A DNA stretch of 54,043 bases, taken from Nevskia sp. (GTDB taxonomy: Bacteria; Pseudomonadota; Gammaproteobacteria; Nevskiales; Nevskiaceae). Shown in pieces: positions 43,387 through 51,359 of the stretch. A model generated the notes under the pieces. The model worked only from the letters and a program-made list of their open reading frames with translations, had not been told where the DNA came from and searched no databases. The DNA lies in the NCBI RefSeq assembly GCF_021732705.1, contig NZ_JAKFUM010000026.1, positions 1-54,043 of the forward strand. Direction: 5' to 3'. The position numbers and the translations under genes are program-made. Numbering within the stretch: position 1 is the first letter of the stretch; each line of letters opens with the position of its first letter.

Positions 43387-44117
43387 AATCCCGCCTGAAT
43401 GCCCGCCGGTTCGCCCTGCTCGCAGTGCTGGCAGCCGCGGTCGTCGGGTTGGTGCTGCTCGGCAACTGGCAGTTGGCGCGGCGCGAATGGAAGCTGGCGT
43501 TGATCGAGCGCGTGACACGGCACTTGGCGGCGGCCCCGGTTGCCGCGCCTGGTCCCGCGCAATGGTCGGCGATCGGTCGGGAAGACGCCTATCGCCGGCT
43601 AAGCGTCGAAGGCGTGTTTCATCACGAACTGGAAACCTGCACGAAAGCGGTCACTGAGCGCGGCGCCGGTTGCTGGGTACTGACGCCGTTGCAAGCCACC
43701 GATGGCCACTGGCTGCTGGTCAATCGCGGCTTCGTCGACGACGCGCATCGCGATCCTGCGACGCGCGCAGCAGGGCAGGTGGACGGCGCGGTCACCATCA
43801 CCGGCCTGCTTAGGCTCAGCGAACCCGGCGGCGGCTTTCTGCGCGCCAACGATCCGGCCGGCAACCGCTGGTACTCGCGCGACGTCGCGGCCATCGCCAT
43901 GGCGCGTGGACTGCCATCCGATCGGACCGCGCCGTATTTCCTCGATGCTGATATCGCCTCGTCCGTCCCCGATGGCCCGGTCGGTGGGCTCACGGTGATC
44001 AAGTTCGCCAACAGTCATCTGGCCTATGCGCTGACCTGGTACGGGCTGGCGCTGATGGTGCTGGCCGGAATCGGGCTGCTGCTGCGGCCGGAGCCGCCGC
44101 AAGCGAGTCAGGTCTGA
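43383..44117 (+). CDS. SURF1-family oxidase assembly protein
   Basis: SURF1 proteins bind heme a and help mature the heme-copper centre. The 244-residue protein has helices at both ends: near residues 11-27 (LLAVLAAAVVGLVLLGNWQL) and a C-terminal YALTWYGLALMVLAGIGLLL. Family motifs are GNWQLARREWKL, LVNRGFV and NSHLAYALTWYGLA. In this operon it takes the position of cyoE. The ATG overlaps the cyoD stop, showing co-translation with the oxidase. Confidence 0.92.
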   Translation: MKSRLNARRFALLAVLAAAVVGLVLLGNWQLARREWKLALIERVTRHLAAAPVAAPGPAQWSAIGREDAYRRLSVEGVFHHELETCTKAVTERGAGCWVLTPLQATDGHWLLVNRGFVDDAHRDPATRAAGQVDGAVTITGLLRLSEPGGGFLRANDPAGNRWYSRDVAAIAMARGLPSDRTAPYFLDADIASSVPDGPVGGLTVIKFANSHLAYALTWYGLALMVLAGIGLLLRPEPPQASQV

Positions 44118-44152
44118 GGCGGACCTTCAGCGCATGCCGCCGCGCTGCTAGC

Positions 44153-45496
44153 ATGCGGCCCATGTCGTCTTCCCAGCCGCCCGCTCGCAGCAAGTCGCTG
44201 CTCGACTCGCTAGGCGAAACCGCGAACCAGCAGAACGCCATGCTGCTGGTGCAGCTGCGCTGGCTGGCGGTGTTCGGTCAGGCCTTCACCATCGTGCTCG
44301 GCACCGTGCTGTTCGACCTGCGGCTGCCGATGGCGCCGATGTTTCTGGTGGTCGGCGGGCTGGTGCTGCTGAACATGGTCAGCATGCTGCGGCCGAGGCG
44401 CAATGGCGAGGTCACCAATGCCGAGCAGATGACCGGTCTCGTGCTCGACATGACAGCGCTCAGTGCCTTGCTGTTCCTCAGTGGCGGCGCCACCAATCCT
44501 TTCGCGTTCCTGTACGTGCTGCAGGTGATGCTCGGTGCCGTGCTGCTCGAAGCCTGGTCGACCTGGGTGCTGGCCTCGTATGCCTGCCTGAGCTTCGCGC
44601 TGCTGGTTCCGTTTCACCGGCCGCTGATGATCAATGGCCGCGAGAACGATCTCGGCCATCTGCTACAGCTGCACGTCACCGGCACGCTGATCTGCTTCGT
44701 GCTGGTGGTGGTGCTGCTCGTGCTGTTTACCGGACGGATCATCGCCAATCTCCGCCGGCGCGACCTGCGGCTGGCCGATCTGCGTCAGCAGGCCGTCGAG
44801 CATGACCATATCGTCCGCATGGGCCTGCTGGCCTCCGGCGCTGCCCATGAACTCGGAACGCCGATGGCGACGATGTCGGTCATTCTCGGGGACTGGCGAA
44901 GAATGGCTGCGTTCCGGGACGACGCCGACCTGCGCGCGGAACTCGACGAGATGGAAACCGCGCTGCAGCGCTGCAAGCGCATCGTCGGCGGCATCCTGAT
45001 GTCGGCCGGCGAGGCGCGTGGCGAAGCGCCGTCGCTGACCACGGTGGCCGATGCCGTGACGGCGCTCGTGGCGCGCTGGGGCCCGGTCGCGCCCGGCATT
45101 CCGCTTGCCGTCACCATCGAGGAGCCGCTCGACGAAGTCGCGTTCCGGCGGACGCCGATCGTCTCCGATACCTCGCTGCGCCAGATGGTGTTCAACGTGC
45201 TGGACAACGCCCGCGAGGCATCGCCGCAATGGGTCGGGCTGTCGGTGCGCTGTCATGACGGCGAAATCCGGCTGACGGTGCGCGACCGCGGGCCCGGCTT
45301 CAGCGCCGAGATGCTGCAGAATCTCGGCAAGCCGTATCAATCGAGCAAGGATCGCCCGGGCAGCGGACTCGGCCTGTTCCTCGTGATGAACGTGATGCGC
45401 AAGCTCGGTGGTGATCTGCAGGCCGAGAACGCCGTCGACGGCGGCGCCGTGGTGAGCCTGCGTCTGCCGATGGCGGCGCTGACCGTCAACCCTTGA
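44153..45496 (+). CDS. regB: Redox sensor histidine kinase of the RegB/PrrB type
   Basis: RegB senses the respiratory state through quinones and phosphorylates RegA. The 447-residue protein has six membrane helices in the first 200 residues, the quinone-site motif GGATNPF (111-117), the H-box AAHELGTPMAT with H232, and C274 at the place of the redox cysteine in the dimer region (LQRCKRIV). N-, G1- and G2-box motifs follow: NVLDNAREAS, DRGPGF and GSGLGLFL. ATG 44162 is an alternative start. It follows the SURF1 gene by 35 bp. Confidence 0.9.
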   Translation: MRPMSSSQPPARSKSLLDSLGETANQQNAMLLVQLRWLAVFGQAFTIVLGTVLFDLRLPMAPMFLVVGGLVLLNMVSMLRPRRNGEVTNAEQMTGLVLDMTALSALLFLSGGATNPFAFLYVLQVMLGAVLLEAWSTWVLASYACLSFALLVPFHRPLMINGRENDLGHLLQLHVTGTLICFVLVVVLLVLFTGRIIANLRRRDLRLADLRQQAVEHDHIVRMGLLASGAAHELGTPMATMSVILGDWRRMAAFRDDADLRAELDEMETALQRCKRIVGGILMSAGEARGEAPSLTTVADAVTALVARWGPVAPGIPLAVTIEEPLDEVAFRRTPIVSDTSLRQMVFNVLDNAREASPQWVGLSVRCHDGEIRLTVRDRGPGFSAEMLQNLGKPYQSSKDRPGSGLGLFLVMNVMRKLGGDLQAENAVDGGAVVSLRLPMAALTVNP

Positions 45497-45506
45497 GAAG
45501 CGCGAG

Positions 45507-46064
45507 ATGGAATCGCCAATGGAAACCAACGGCAGGGTCCTCCTGCTGGTCGAGGACGATGAAGCGTTCGCGCGCACGCTGCGCCGCTCGTTCGAACGCC
45601 GTGGTTACGTCGTGCACTCGGCCGCCAGTCTGGAGGCCGTGCGCCAGCAGCTGGCCGGCATCGCGCCGACCCATGCCGTGGTCGACCTGAAGCTCGGCGC
45701 GGAGTCTGGTCTGGCCGTCGTTCGCCATCTGCACGAGCACGATCCGGAACTGCTGATCGTGGTGTTGACCGGCTTCGCGAGCATCGCCACGGCGGTCGAG
45801 GCGATCAAGCTCGGCGCCAGCAACTACCTCGTGAAGCCGTCGAACACCGACGACATAGAAGCCGCCTTCACCGGCGAGACGACCGCCGAAGCGGCCGAGA
45901 CGCCGCTGAGCACGCGACCGACGTCGATCAAGACCCTGGAAATGGAGCGCATCCACGAGATGCTGGCCGAAACCAATTTCAACATTTCGGAAACCGCTCG
46001 CCGTCTCGGCATGCATCGCCGAACGCTGGCTCGGAAGCTGGCCAAGCGCTGGGTCCCGCAGTAG
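45507..46064 (+). CDS. regA: Response regulator of the RegA/PrrA type
   Basis: RegA is the DNA-binding partner of RegB and controls respiratory and other redox genes. The 185-residue protein has a receiver domain with the acidic pocket VEDDEA, phospho-acceptor D60, T88 and K110 (VKPSNTDD). A Fis-type helix-turn-helix (NFNISETARRLGMHRRTLAR) closes it, nearly identical in pattern to RegA. It starts 10 bp after regB. A second ATG at 45519 is possible. It likely acts on the cyoA dyad, by inference. Confidence 0.92.
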   Translation: MESPMETNGRVLLLVEDDEAFARTLRRSFERRGYVVHSAASLEAVRQQLAGIAPTHAVVDLKLGAESGLAVVRHLHEHDPELLIVVLTGFASIATAVEAIKLGASNYLVKPSNTDDIEAAFTGETTAEAAETPLSTRPTSIKTLEMERIHEMLAETNFNISETARRLGMHRRTLARKLAKRWVPQ

Positions 46065-46234
46065 GTCGCCGCGGGCACCGTCAGAACCGGTATTGGCGTC
46101 GATCCAGACTTTGGTCGGGCAAGGCGCATCGCCAAGTCGAGTCTGATCGATGTCCGCCGTGGCGCGCGTTCGGAGCGACAGCACGCTGGACGGCCACGAT
46201 CGAAACAACTGCGCCACGCTCACGAGGAATGCCG

Positions 46235-47206
46235 ATGAAGACCCGCGTCACCGAACTGCTGGGCACGAAGTACCCGATCATTCAGGGCGGAATGATGTGG
46301 GTTGGCAGGGCCGAACTGGCCGCCGCCGTTTCCAATGCCGGCGGCTTCGGCATCCTGACCGCGCTGACGCAGCCAACGCCGGAAGATCTGGCCAAGGAAA
46401 TCGCGCGCTGCCGAATGATGACCGACCAGCCGTTCGGCGTGAACCTGACGATCCTGCCGTCGGCCAAGCCGCCGCCGTACGAGGCCTATCTCGATGCCGC
46501 GCTCGACAACGGCATCAAGGTGCTGGAAACCGCCGGCAACAATCCCAAGGAGTTCATCGCCAAGGCCAAGGCGCGCGGCGTGAAGATCATCCACAAGTGC
46601 ACGGCGATCCGTCATGCCTTGAGCGCCGAGCGCAATGGCGTCGACGCGGTGTCGATCGATGGCTACGAGTGCGCCGGGCATCCGGGCGAGGACGGCATCG
46701 GCTGTCTGATCCTGTTCGCGATCGCCGTGAAGAAGCTGCAGATTCCGCTGATCGCCTCCGGCGGCATCGCCGATGGCCGGACGATGGCGGCCGCGTTCGC
46801 GCTGGGCGTGGAAGGCGTGAACATGGGCACGCGCTTCTGCGTGACGCAGGAGGCGCCGATCCACGACAACATCAAGCAGCTGCTGGTGAAGTCGAGCGAG
46901 CGCGATACCAACCTGATCTTCCGCACGCTGCACAACACCGGTCGCGTGCTGAAGACGGTGGTGTCCGACGAAGTCGTCGCGATCGAGAACCGTCCGGGCG
47001 GCTGCGAGTTCAAGGACATCCAGCATCTGGTGTCCGGCGCCAAGGGTCGGGTGGCGCTGGAAACCGGCGACGTGTCCGCCGGGCTGATCTGGGCCGGGCA
47101 GTCGGTCGGCCTGATCGACGACATTCCGACCTGTGCCGAACTGATCGACACCATGGTTCGCGAATGCCGGGAGCAGCTGGCCACGGCGCAGCAGCGCGTC
47201 AGCTGA
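46235..47206 (+). CDS. FMN enzyme of the nitronate monooxygenase / NADH:quinone reductase family
   Basis: This TIM-barrel FMN enzyme has 323 residues. Motifs are PIIQGGMMWVGRAELAAAV, FGVNLT, CTAIRHALSAERNGVDAV, SIDGYECAGHPGEDGIG and ASGGIADGR with MGTRF. The overall pattern resembles Pseudomonas PA1024, described as an NADH:quinone reductase, more than classical nitronate monooxygenase. The start ATG at 46235 has GAGG seven bases upstream; an ATG at 46229 is too close. It may share redox logic with the neighbouring oxidase genes, but that is speculation. Confidence 0.85.
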   Translation: MKTRVTELLGTKYPIIQGGMMWVGRAELAAAVSNAGGFGILTALTQPTPEDLAKEIARCRMMTDQPFGVNLTILPSAKPPPYEAYLDAALDNGIKVLETAGNNPKEFIAKAKARGVKIIHKCTAIRHALSAERNGVDAVSIDGYECAGHPGEDGIGCLILFAIAVKKLQIPLIASGGIADGRTMAAAFALGVEGVNMGTRFCVTQEAPIHDNIKQLLVKSSERDTNLIFRTLHNTGRVLKTVVSDEVVAIENRPGGCEFKDIQHLVSGAKGRVALETGDVSAGLIWAGQSVGLIDDIPTCAELIDTMVRECREQLATAQQRVS

Positions 47207-47215
47207 TCCGGGACG

Positions 47216-47244
47216 GGCAGGGTGTCGCCACGCGACGCCCTGCC
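47216..47244 (+). terminator. Terminator stem after the FMN enzyme gene
   Basis: GGCAGGGTGTCGC pairs with GCGACGCCCTGCC (13 bp, one G-T pair) around a 3-base loop, 9 bases after the stop codon. There is no T-run, but the stem is strong. Confidence 0.7.
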
Positions 47245-47396
47245 ATGCGGAGTCAACCCGTCAGGCGCTCGCCCGTGCGCGTGCGCAACCGCGTCGGTGC
47301 AGCGCACCGTTTCGAATGGAGCCCGTGTTGCGCGCGTCGGCGGTCTGCACAGGCTCAGCCTGCGCGGAATCCGCCGCATCGACCGCGCATCCGCAG

Positions 47397-47431
47397 CCTG
47401 ACGATTCGCCGAAGCGCGCCGAATCGTCAGG
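47397..47431 (-). terminator. Terminator stem after the monooxygenase/esterase gene
   Basis: CCTGACGATTCG and CGAATCGTCAGG form an exact 12-bp stem, 18 bases beyond the minus-strand stop at 47450. No T-run follows on the minus strand. It is distinct from the stem at 47216, so each convergent gene seems to have its own. Confidence 0.65.
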
Positions 47432-47449
47432 CGGCGGCCCGTCTGGCGA

Positions 47450-50044
47450 TCAGGCCACGGTTTCGGCTTCGGGTGCCGTGCGCGGCTGCTTGAGCGACTG
47501 CAGGAACGCGCCGACCTGCTGCGTGATCTCGTCGGCGCGCGGGACGTAGCGCGACATGTAGGACACCGCGTGAACCAGTCCTTCCAGCCGATGGATGCGC
47601 GCGGGTACGCCGGCGGCCTGCAGCGCGCGGCCGTAGTCTTCGCCTTCGTCGCAGGTTGGATCGCACTCGGCGGTGAGGATCAGCGCGGGCGCGAGGCCGG
47701 CCAGCGAGCGTGCCCGTGCCGGCGAGGCCAGCGGCGACGCCGCCTTGGCCATGTCGCCGAGATACGCACCCCACATGCCGATGGCGGCAACGGTCTTGAG
47801 CACCGGCCCGTTCGCGTACTCGACTCTCGATCGTGTGTTGGCCTCGGCATCGATGGTCGGATAGACCAGCACCTGGCCGGCCAGCGCAGGGCCGCCCTCG
47901 TCGCGGGCGCGCTGTGCGGCGACGGCGGCAAGCAAGCCGCCCGCGCTCTCGCCCATGATGACGAGCTGCGCCGGGTCGCCGCCGTGTCTGGCGATATTCG
48001 CGGCGGTCCACTGCAACGCCGCGAAGCTGTCGTCGGTGGCCGCCGGGAACGGCGCTTCGGGCGCCAGCCGGTAGCTCGGCGCGACGACGATGGCCTGCAG
48101 GTCTTCGGCGGGGTTGCCGCAGACGCCGGCACACATGTCGATGCTGCCGGCAATGAAGCCGCCGCCGTGCACGTACATGATCACCGGCAGCGGGCCTTTG
48201 GCATGCCGGGGCTTGTACAGATACACCCGCCGCGTATCCGCGGGCCCGGCAAATGTGGTCTCGATCCGCTCGACCGACGCCGGCACCGGCTTCTGCAGGT
48301 CAATGAAGCTCTCGACCAGCGCTCGCGCCTCGTCGACCGAGCATTCGTCGAGTGACTTGGTCTCCTCCATCAGCATGGCACCGACCACGCTTGCGACGCC
48401 AGCATCGATGCGGATCATCGGCGGCACACGCTGTGCCGGCGCACCGTCGATGCTGAAGCCGGCGTAGCCGTGGTCGACCATGTCGCGACACATTTCGCGA
48501 TACAGCGGTGCGGAGCCGGCGAACATGAACACGCTGCGCGGCTTGCCGGGAATGTTCGCGCCCATGTACCAGGAGTTGGCGCGCGGAAAGAGCGTCATGT
48601 TCAGCGTGTCGCTGACCATCTTGAACCACGCCGCCTCTGCTGCAGCGTCCGCCTCGAAGGTCTTCGCGCCGCTGGCCAGCACATGGCGGATCGCGTCGAC
48701 CGCGATGTCGACGTGATCCTCGATCGCCAGCGGGTTGTTGTAGAGAATGACGGCGCTGGTCGGGCCGGTGATCGTGAACAGGTTCGGGAACCCGGCGCTG
48801 GCGATGCCGAGATAGGTGCGCGGCCCGTGCGCCCAACGATCCTGCAGGCGCACGCCGTTGCGTCCGACGATGCCGAGCGCGAACAGGGCCCCGGTCACGG
48901 CATCGAAGCCGGTGGCCAGCGCGATGGCGTCGAACGGATGCTCCTGGCCGCCGACACGAATGCCGGTCTCGGTCACTTCCTCCAGTGGGGTCGCGCGCAG
49001 GTCGATCAGGCTGACGTTGTCGCGATTGAAGGTTTCGTAGTAGCCCTCTTCGACAGTCGGCCGCTTGGTCGCGTACGGGTGATCGGTGGGACACAGGATT
49101 TCGGCCAGTGCCGGGGCCTTGACCTTGGCGCGAATCTTTTGTCGGACGAACTCCGCCACGGTCGCGTTGGCGCGCTCGTCGGTCAGCAGGTCGGCATAGC
49201 TCGACGTCAGCAGGTTGAAGCCGCCCTTTTCCCAGAGCTCGTCGTAGCGCGCGCGCCGTTCCTCGGGACTGGCCGCCAGTGCGCTCGGCGCCGGGTTGGC
49301 GTACGGCACGCCGAGGAAGCGCTGCCGCGACTTGTGGCGCAGCTGCTGCGCGTTCTGCGCGTTCCACCGCTGCTGTTCGGGCGTCAGCTGCCGGTTCTGC
49401 ATCGCCACCGCATAGTTCGGCGTGCGCTGGAACACCGTGACGTGCGCCGCCTGCTTCGCGATCTGCGGAATGAGCTGGATGCCGCTCGAACCGGTGCCGA
49501 TGATGGCAACGCGCTTGCCGCTGAAATCCACGCCCTCGTGCGGCCAGCTGCCGGTGAAATACACCGGCCCCGTGTAACGCTCGAAGCCCGGAAACTCGGC
49601 CTGCGACTTGGGCACCGTGACGTTGCCGGTGCCGGCGATGACGAAGCGCGCGGAGACGGTCTCGCCGCTGTCGGTGGTGACCGTCCAGCGCGCATCGGCC
49701 TCGTTCCAGACGGTCGACACCACGCGACGCCCGAAGCGGAACGAGCGGGGCAGGTCGAGCTTGTCCGCGACGAATTCGAGATAGCGGAGGATCTCGGGCT
49801 GGGCGGCGTAGCGCTCGCTCCAGGTCCATTCGCGCTGGATCTCGTCGGAGAACGAGTAGGCGTAGTGCACCGACTCGATGTCGCAGCGCGCGCCGGGATA
49901 GCGGTTCCACCACCAGGTGCCGCCGACGCCGCCGGCCGCGTCGATGCCGACGACATTCAGCCCCAGGTCGTCCCGCAGCCGGTGTACGGCGTACAGACCG
50001 GCGAAGCCAGCCCCGATGACGATGGCGTCGAACTGCTGCTCCAT
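47450..50044 (-). CDS. Baeyer-Villiger monooxygenase fused to an HSL-type esterase
   Basis: One 864-residue chain carries two enzymes. Residues 1-540 are a class B flavin monooxygenase: FAD site GAGFAG (11-16), GGTWWWNRYPGARCD, the fingerprint F163-x-G-x3-H-x3-D173 and the NADPH site GTGSSG (183-188). About 590-855 is a hormone-sensitive-lipase-type hydrolase: HGGGF (626-630), S700 in GESAGG, D795 and H825. The first half would turn ketones into esters or lactones, and the second would cleave them. A GAGGAG ribosome site precedes the ATG. It is divergent from an AraC regulator. Confidence 0.93.
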   Translation of the reverse strand: MEQQFDAIVIGAGFAGLYAVHRLRDDLGLNVVGIDAAGGVGGTWWWNRYPGARCDIESVHYAYSFSDEIQREWTWSERYAAQPEILRYLEFVADKLDLPRSFRFGRRVVSTVWNEADARWTVTTDSGETVSARFVIAGTGNVTVPKSQAEFPGFERYTGPVYFTGSWPHEGVDFSGKRVAIIGTGSSGIQLIPQIAKQAAHVTVFQRTPNYAVAMQNRQLTPEQQRWNAQNAQQLRHKSRQRFLGVPYANPAPSALAASPEERRARYDELWEKGGFNLLTSSYADLLTDERANATVAEFVRQKIRAKVKAPALAEILCPTDHPYATKRPTVEEGYYETFNRDNVSLIDLRATPLEEVTETGIRVGGQEHPFDAIALATGFDAVTGALFALGIVGRNGVRLQDRWAHGPRTYLGIASAGFPNLFTITGPTSAVILYNNPLAIEDHVDIAVDAIRHVLASGAKTFEADAAAEAAWFKMVSDTLNMTLFPRANSWYMGANIPGKPRSVFMFAGSAPLYREMCRDMVDHGYAGFSIDGAPAQRVPPMIRIDAGVASVVGAMLMEETKSLDECSVDEARALVESFIDLQKPVPASVERIETTFAGPADTRRVYLYKPRHAKGPLPVIMYVHGGGFIAGSIDMCAGVCGNPAEDLQAIVVAPSYRLAPEAPFPAATDDSFAALQWTAANIARHGGDPAQLVIMGESAGGLLAAVAAQRARDEGGPALAGQVLVYPTIDAEANTRSRVEYANGPVLKTVAAIGMWGAYLGDMAKAASPLASPARARSLAGLAPALILTAECDPTCDEGEDYGRALQAAGVPARIHRLEGLVHAVSYMSRYVPRADEITQQVGAFLQSLKQPRTAPEAETVA

Positions 50045-50176
50045 GATGATCTCCTCGTTCGCGATGACCCGTCATGTACACGCGGGCTTGGCCAAGAATG
50101 GACCGCGTCGCCGTGCAGGACTTGGCAGAATCCGCAAATAATCTGGCAGTTTCCGCAAGCAACGGAGAGGCTGATC
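50045..50176. promoter_or_regulatory. Divergent promoter region between the fusion enzyme and the AraC gene
   Basis: This 132-bp gap separates the two start codons and must hold both promoters and the likely AraC binding site. GAGGAG serves the minus gene and GGAGAGG the plus gene. No convincing promoter hexamers or direct repeats were assigned. Confidence 0.5.
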
Positions 50177-51232
50177 ATGGCGGGTCCGATGATAGGCAGC
50201 ATCATCCTGAGCGGTGCCGCCGAGAAGATCCGGCAATGCGGACGCAAGCCCGGTTCGATCGCCCGGAAAGCCGGGATCCCGCCGGCGGCGCTGTCGGATC
50301 CGGGTCTGCTGGTCAGCGGTCGCGACGTGATGACGTTCTTCGAGCTGGCAGCCCGGACCTGCCGCTGCCGCACGTTCGGCCTCGAAATGTCAGTGACGGC
50401 GCACCTGGGCGCCGTGATCGGACCGTTGTGGCTGCTGCTGCGCCACGCGCAGACGGTCGAGCAGATGTGCATCGATCTGGCAAAGCACTTCGATCTCTAC
50501 AGCAGCGCCGCCGTGATGGCCTATCGGCCGACGAAAGCTGGCGGGCTGCTGCATTGGTCGGTGGCCACCGGGCATGGCGAGAGCGAGGTCCAGATGTCGG
50601 AGTACGCCGTCGCCACGATCCTCGGGGAGATTCGCCTGCATGCGCCGCTCGGATGGACGCCACCCGCCGTGCATTTCCGCCACGAAGCGCCGGTGGACCT
50701 GCGGCTGCACCGTCGAATCTTCGGACCGAACCTCCATTTCAACAGCGAACACAACTCGATCGAGCTGGATGCGGCCGTCCTGCGCCGGCCGCATTCGGCC
50801 GCAGCGCCGCAGGTTCGATCGCTCGTGCAGAAGGTGCTGCGCAACGAAGAGGGTCTGCCTGCGGCGCCGATCGAGCTGCAGGTGGAAGGTCTGATTCGGG
50901 CACTGCTGCCGTATGGCGCCTGTTCCGCAGACGATGTGAGTCAGGCGCTCGGCATTTCGACCCGCACGCTGCAACTGCATCTGCAACTGGCAGGGAAAAG
51001 CTTCCGCCTGATCAAGGACGCGGTCCGTGCGGATCTCGCCAGCAAGTATCTGCAGCATTCCGGCCTGAATGTCACGCAGATGGCCGCCCGGCTCGGCTAC
51101 GGCGACCCGACGTCGCTGAGCCGATCGTTCCGTCGCTGGCATGGCGATTCGGTACGCGGACAGCAGCAGGCGCTGAAGCTGAAGGCGAAGCGTTTGGCGA
51201 CGCCGACGCGCCCCGTTCGCGATCAGGCCTGA
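50177..51232 (+). CDS. AraC-family transcriptional regulator
   Basis: This 351-residue protein has an N-terminal ligand domain of the OruR/Arabinose-binding type (TFGLEMSVTAHLGAVIGPLW, TVEQMCIDLAKHFDLYSSAA) and a C-terminal double helix-turn-helix (DDVSQALGISTRTLQLHL, VTQMAARLGYGDPTSLSRSF). The GGAGAGG site six bases before the ATG fixes the start. Its place suggests that it controls the divergent monooxygenase/esterase, as is common for BVMO gene clusters. Confidence 0.9.
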   Translation: MAGPMIGSIILSGAAEKIRQCGRKPGSIARKAGIPPAALSDPGLLVSGRDVMTFFELAARTCRCRTFGLEMSVTAHLGAVIGPLWLLLRHAQTVEQMCIDLAKHFDLYSSAAVMAYRPTKAGGLLHWSVATGHGESEVQMSEYAVATILGEIRLHAPLGWTPPAVHFRHEAPVDLRLHRRIFGPNLHFNSEHNSIELDAAVLRRPHSAAAPQVRSLVQKVLRNEEGLPAAPIELQVEGLIRALLPYGACSADDVSQALGISTRTLQLHLQLAGKSFRLIKDAVRADLASKYLQHSGLNVTQMAARLGYGDPTSLSRSFRRWHGDSVRGQQQALKLKAKRLATPTRPVRDQA

Positions 51233-51359
51233 CCGGGGCGGTCATGGCACGGAAGGGTCTAGTACCGCGCCCGGGATCAGCGACAGAAACGCGCTGAACA
51301 GCCTGCAAGTCGCATCGCGTGGCGTGCTGGCCGTCAGCGCCAGCAGTGCCTTCGCGTGC

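Noticed and set aside
47450-50044. Monooxygenase-esterase as two genes joined by a sequencing error
   Set aside because: The frame is continuous with uniform codon use and a plausible linker, and no internal ribosome site and start pair is obvious. Only reads can exclude it fully.
48470-50176. Long plus-strand frame extending the AraC gene upstream through the monooxygenase
   Set aside because: It is antisense to a protein with intact motifs, and the AraC family start with a ribosome site is at 50177.
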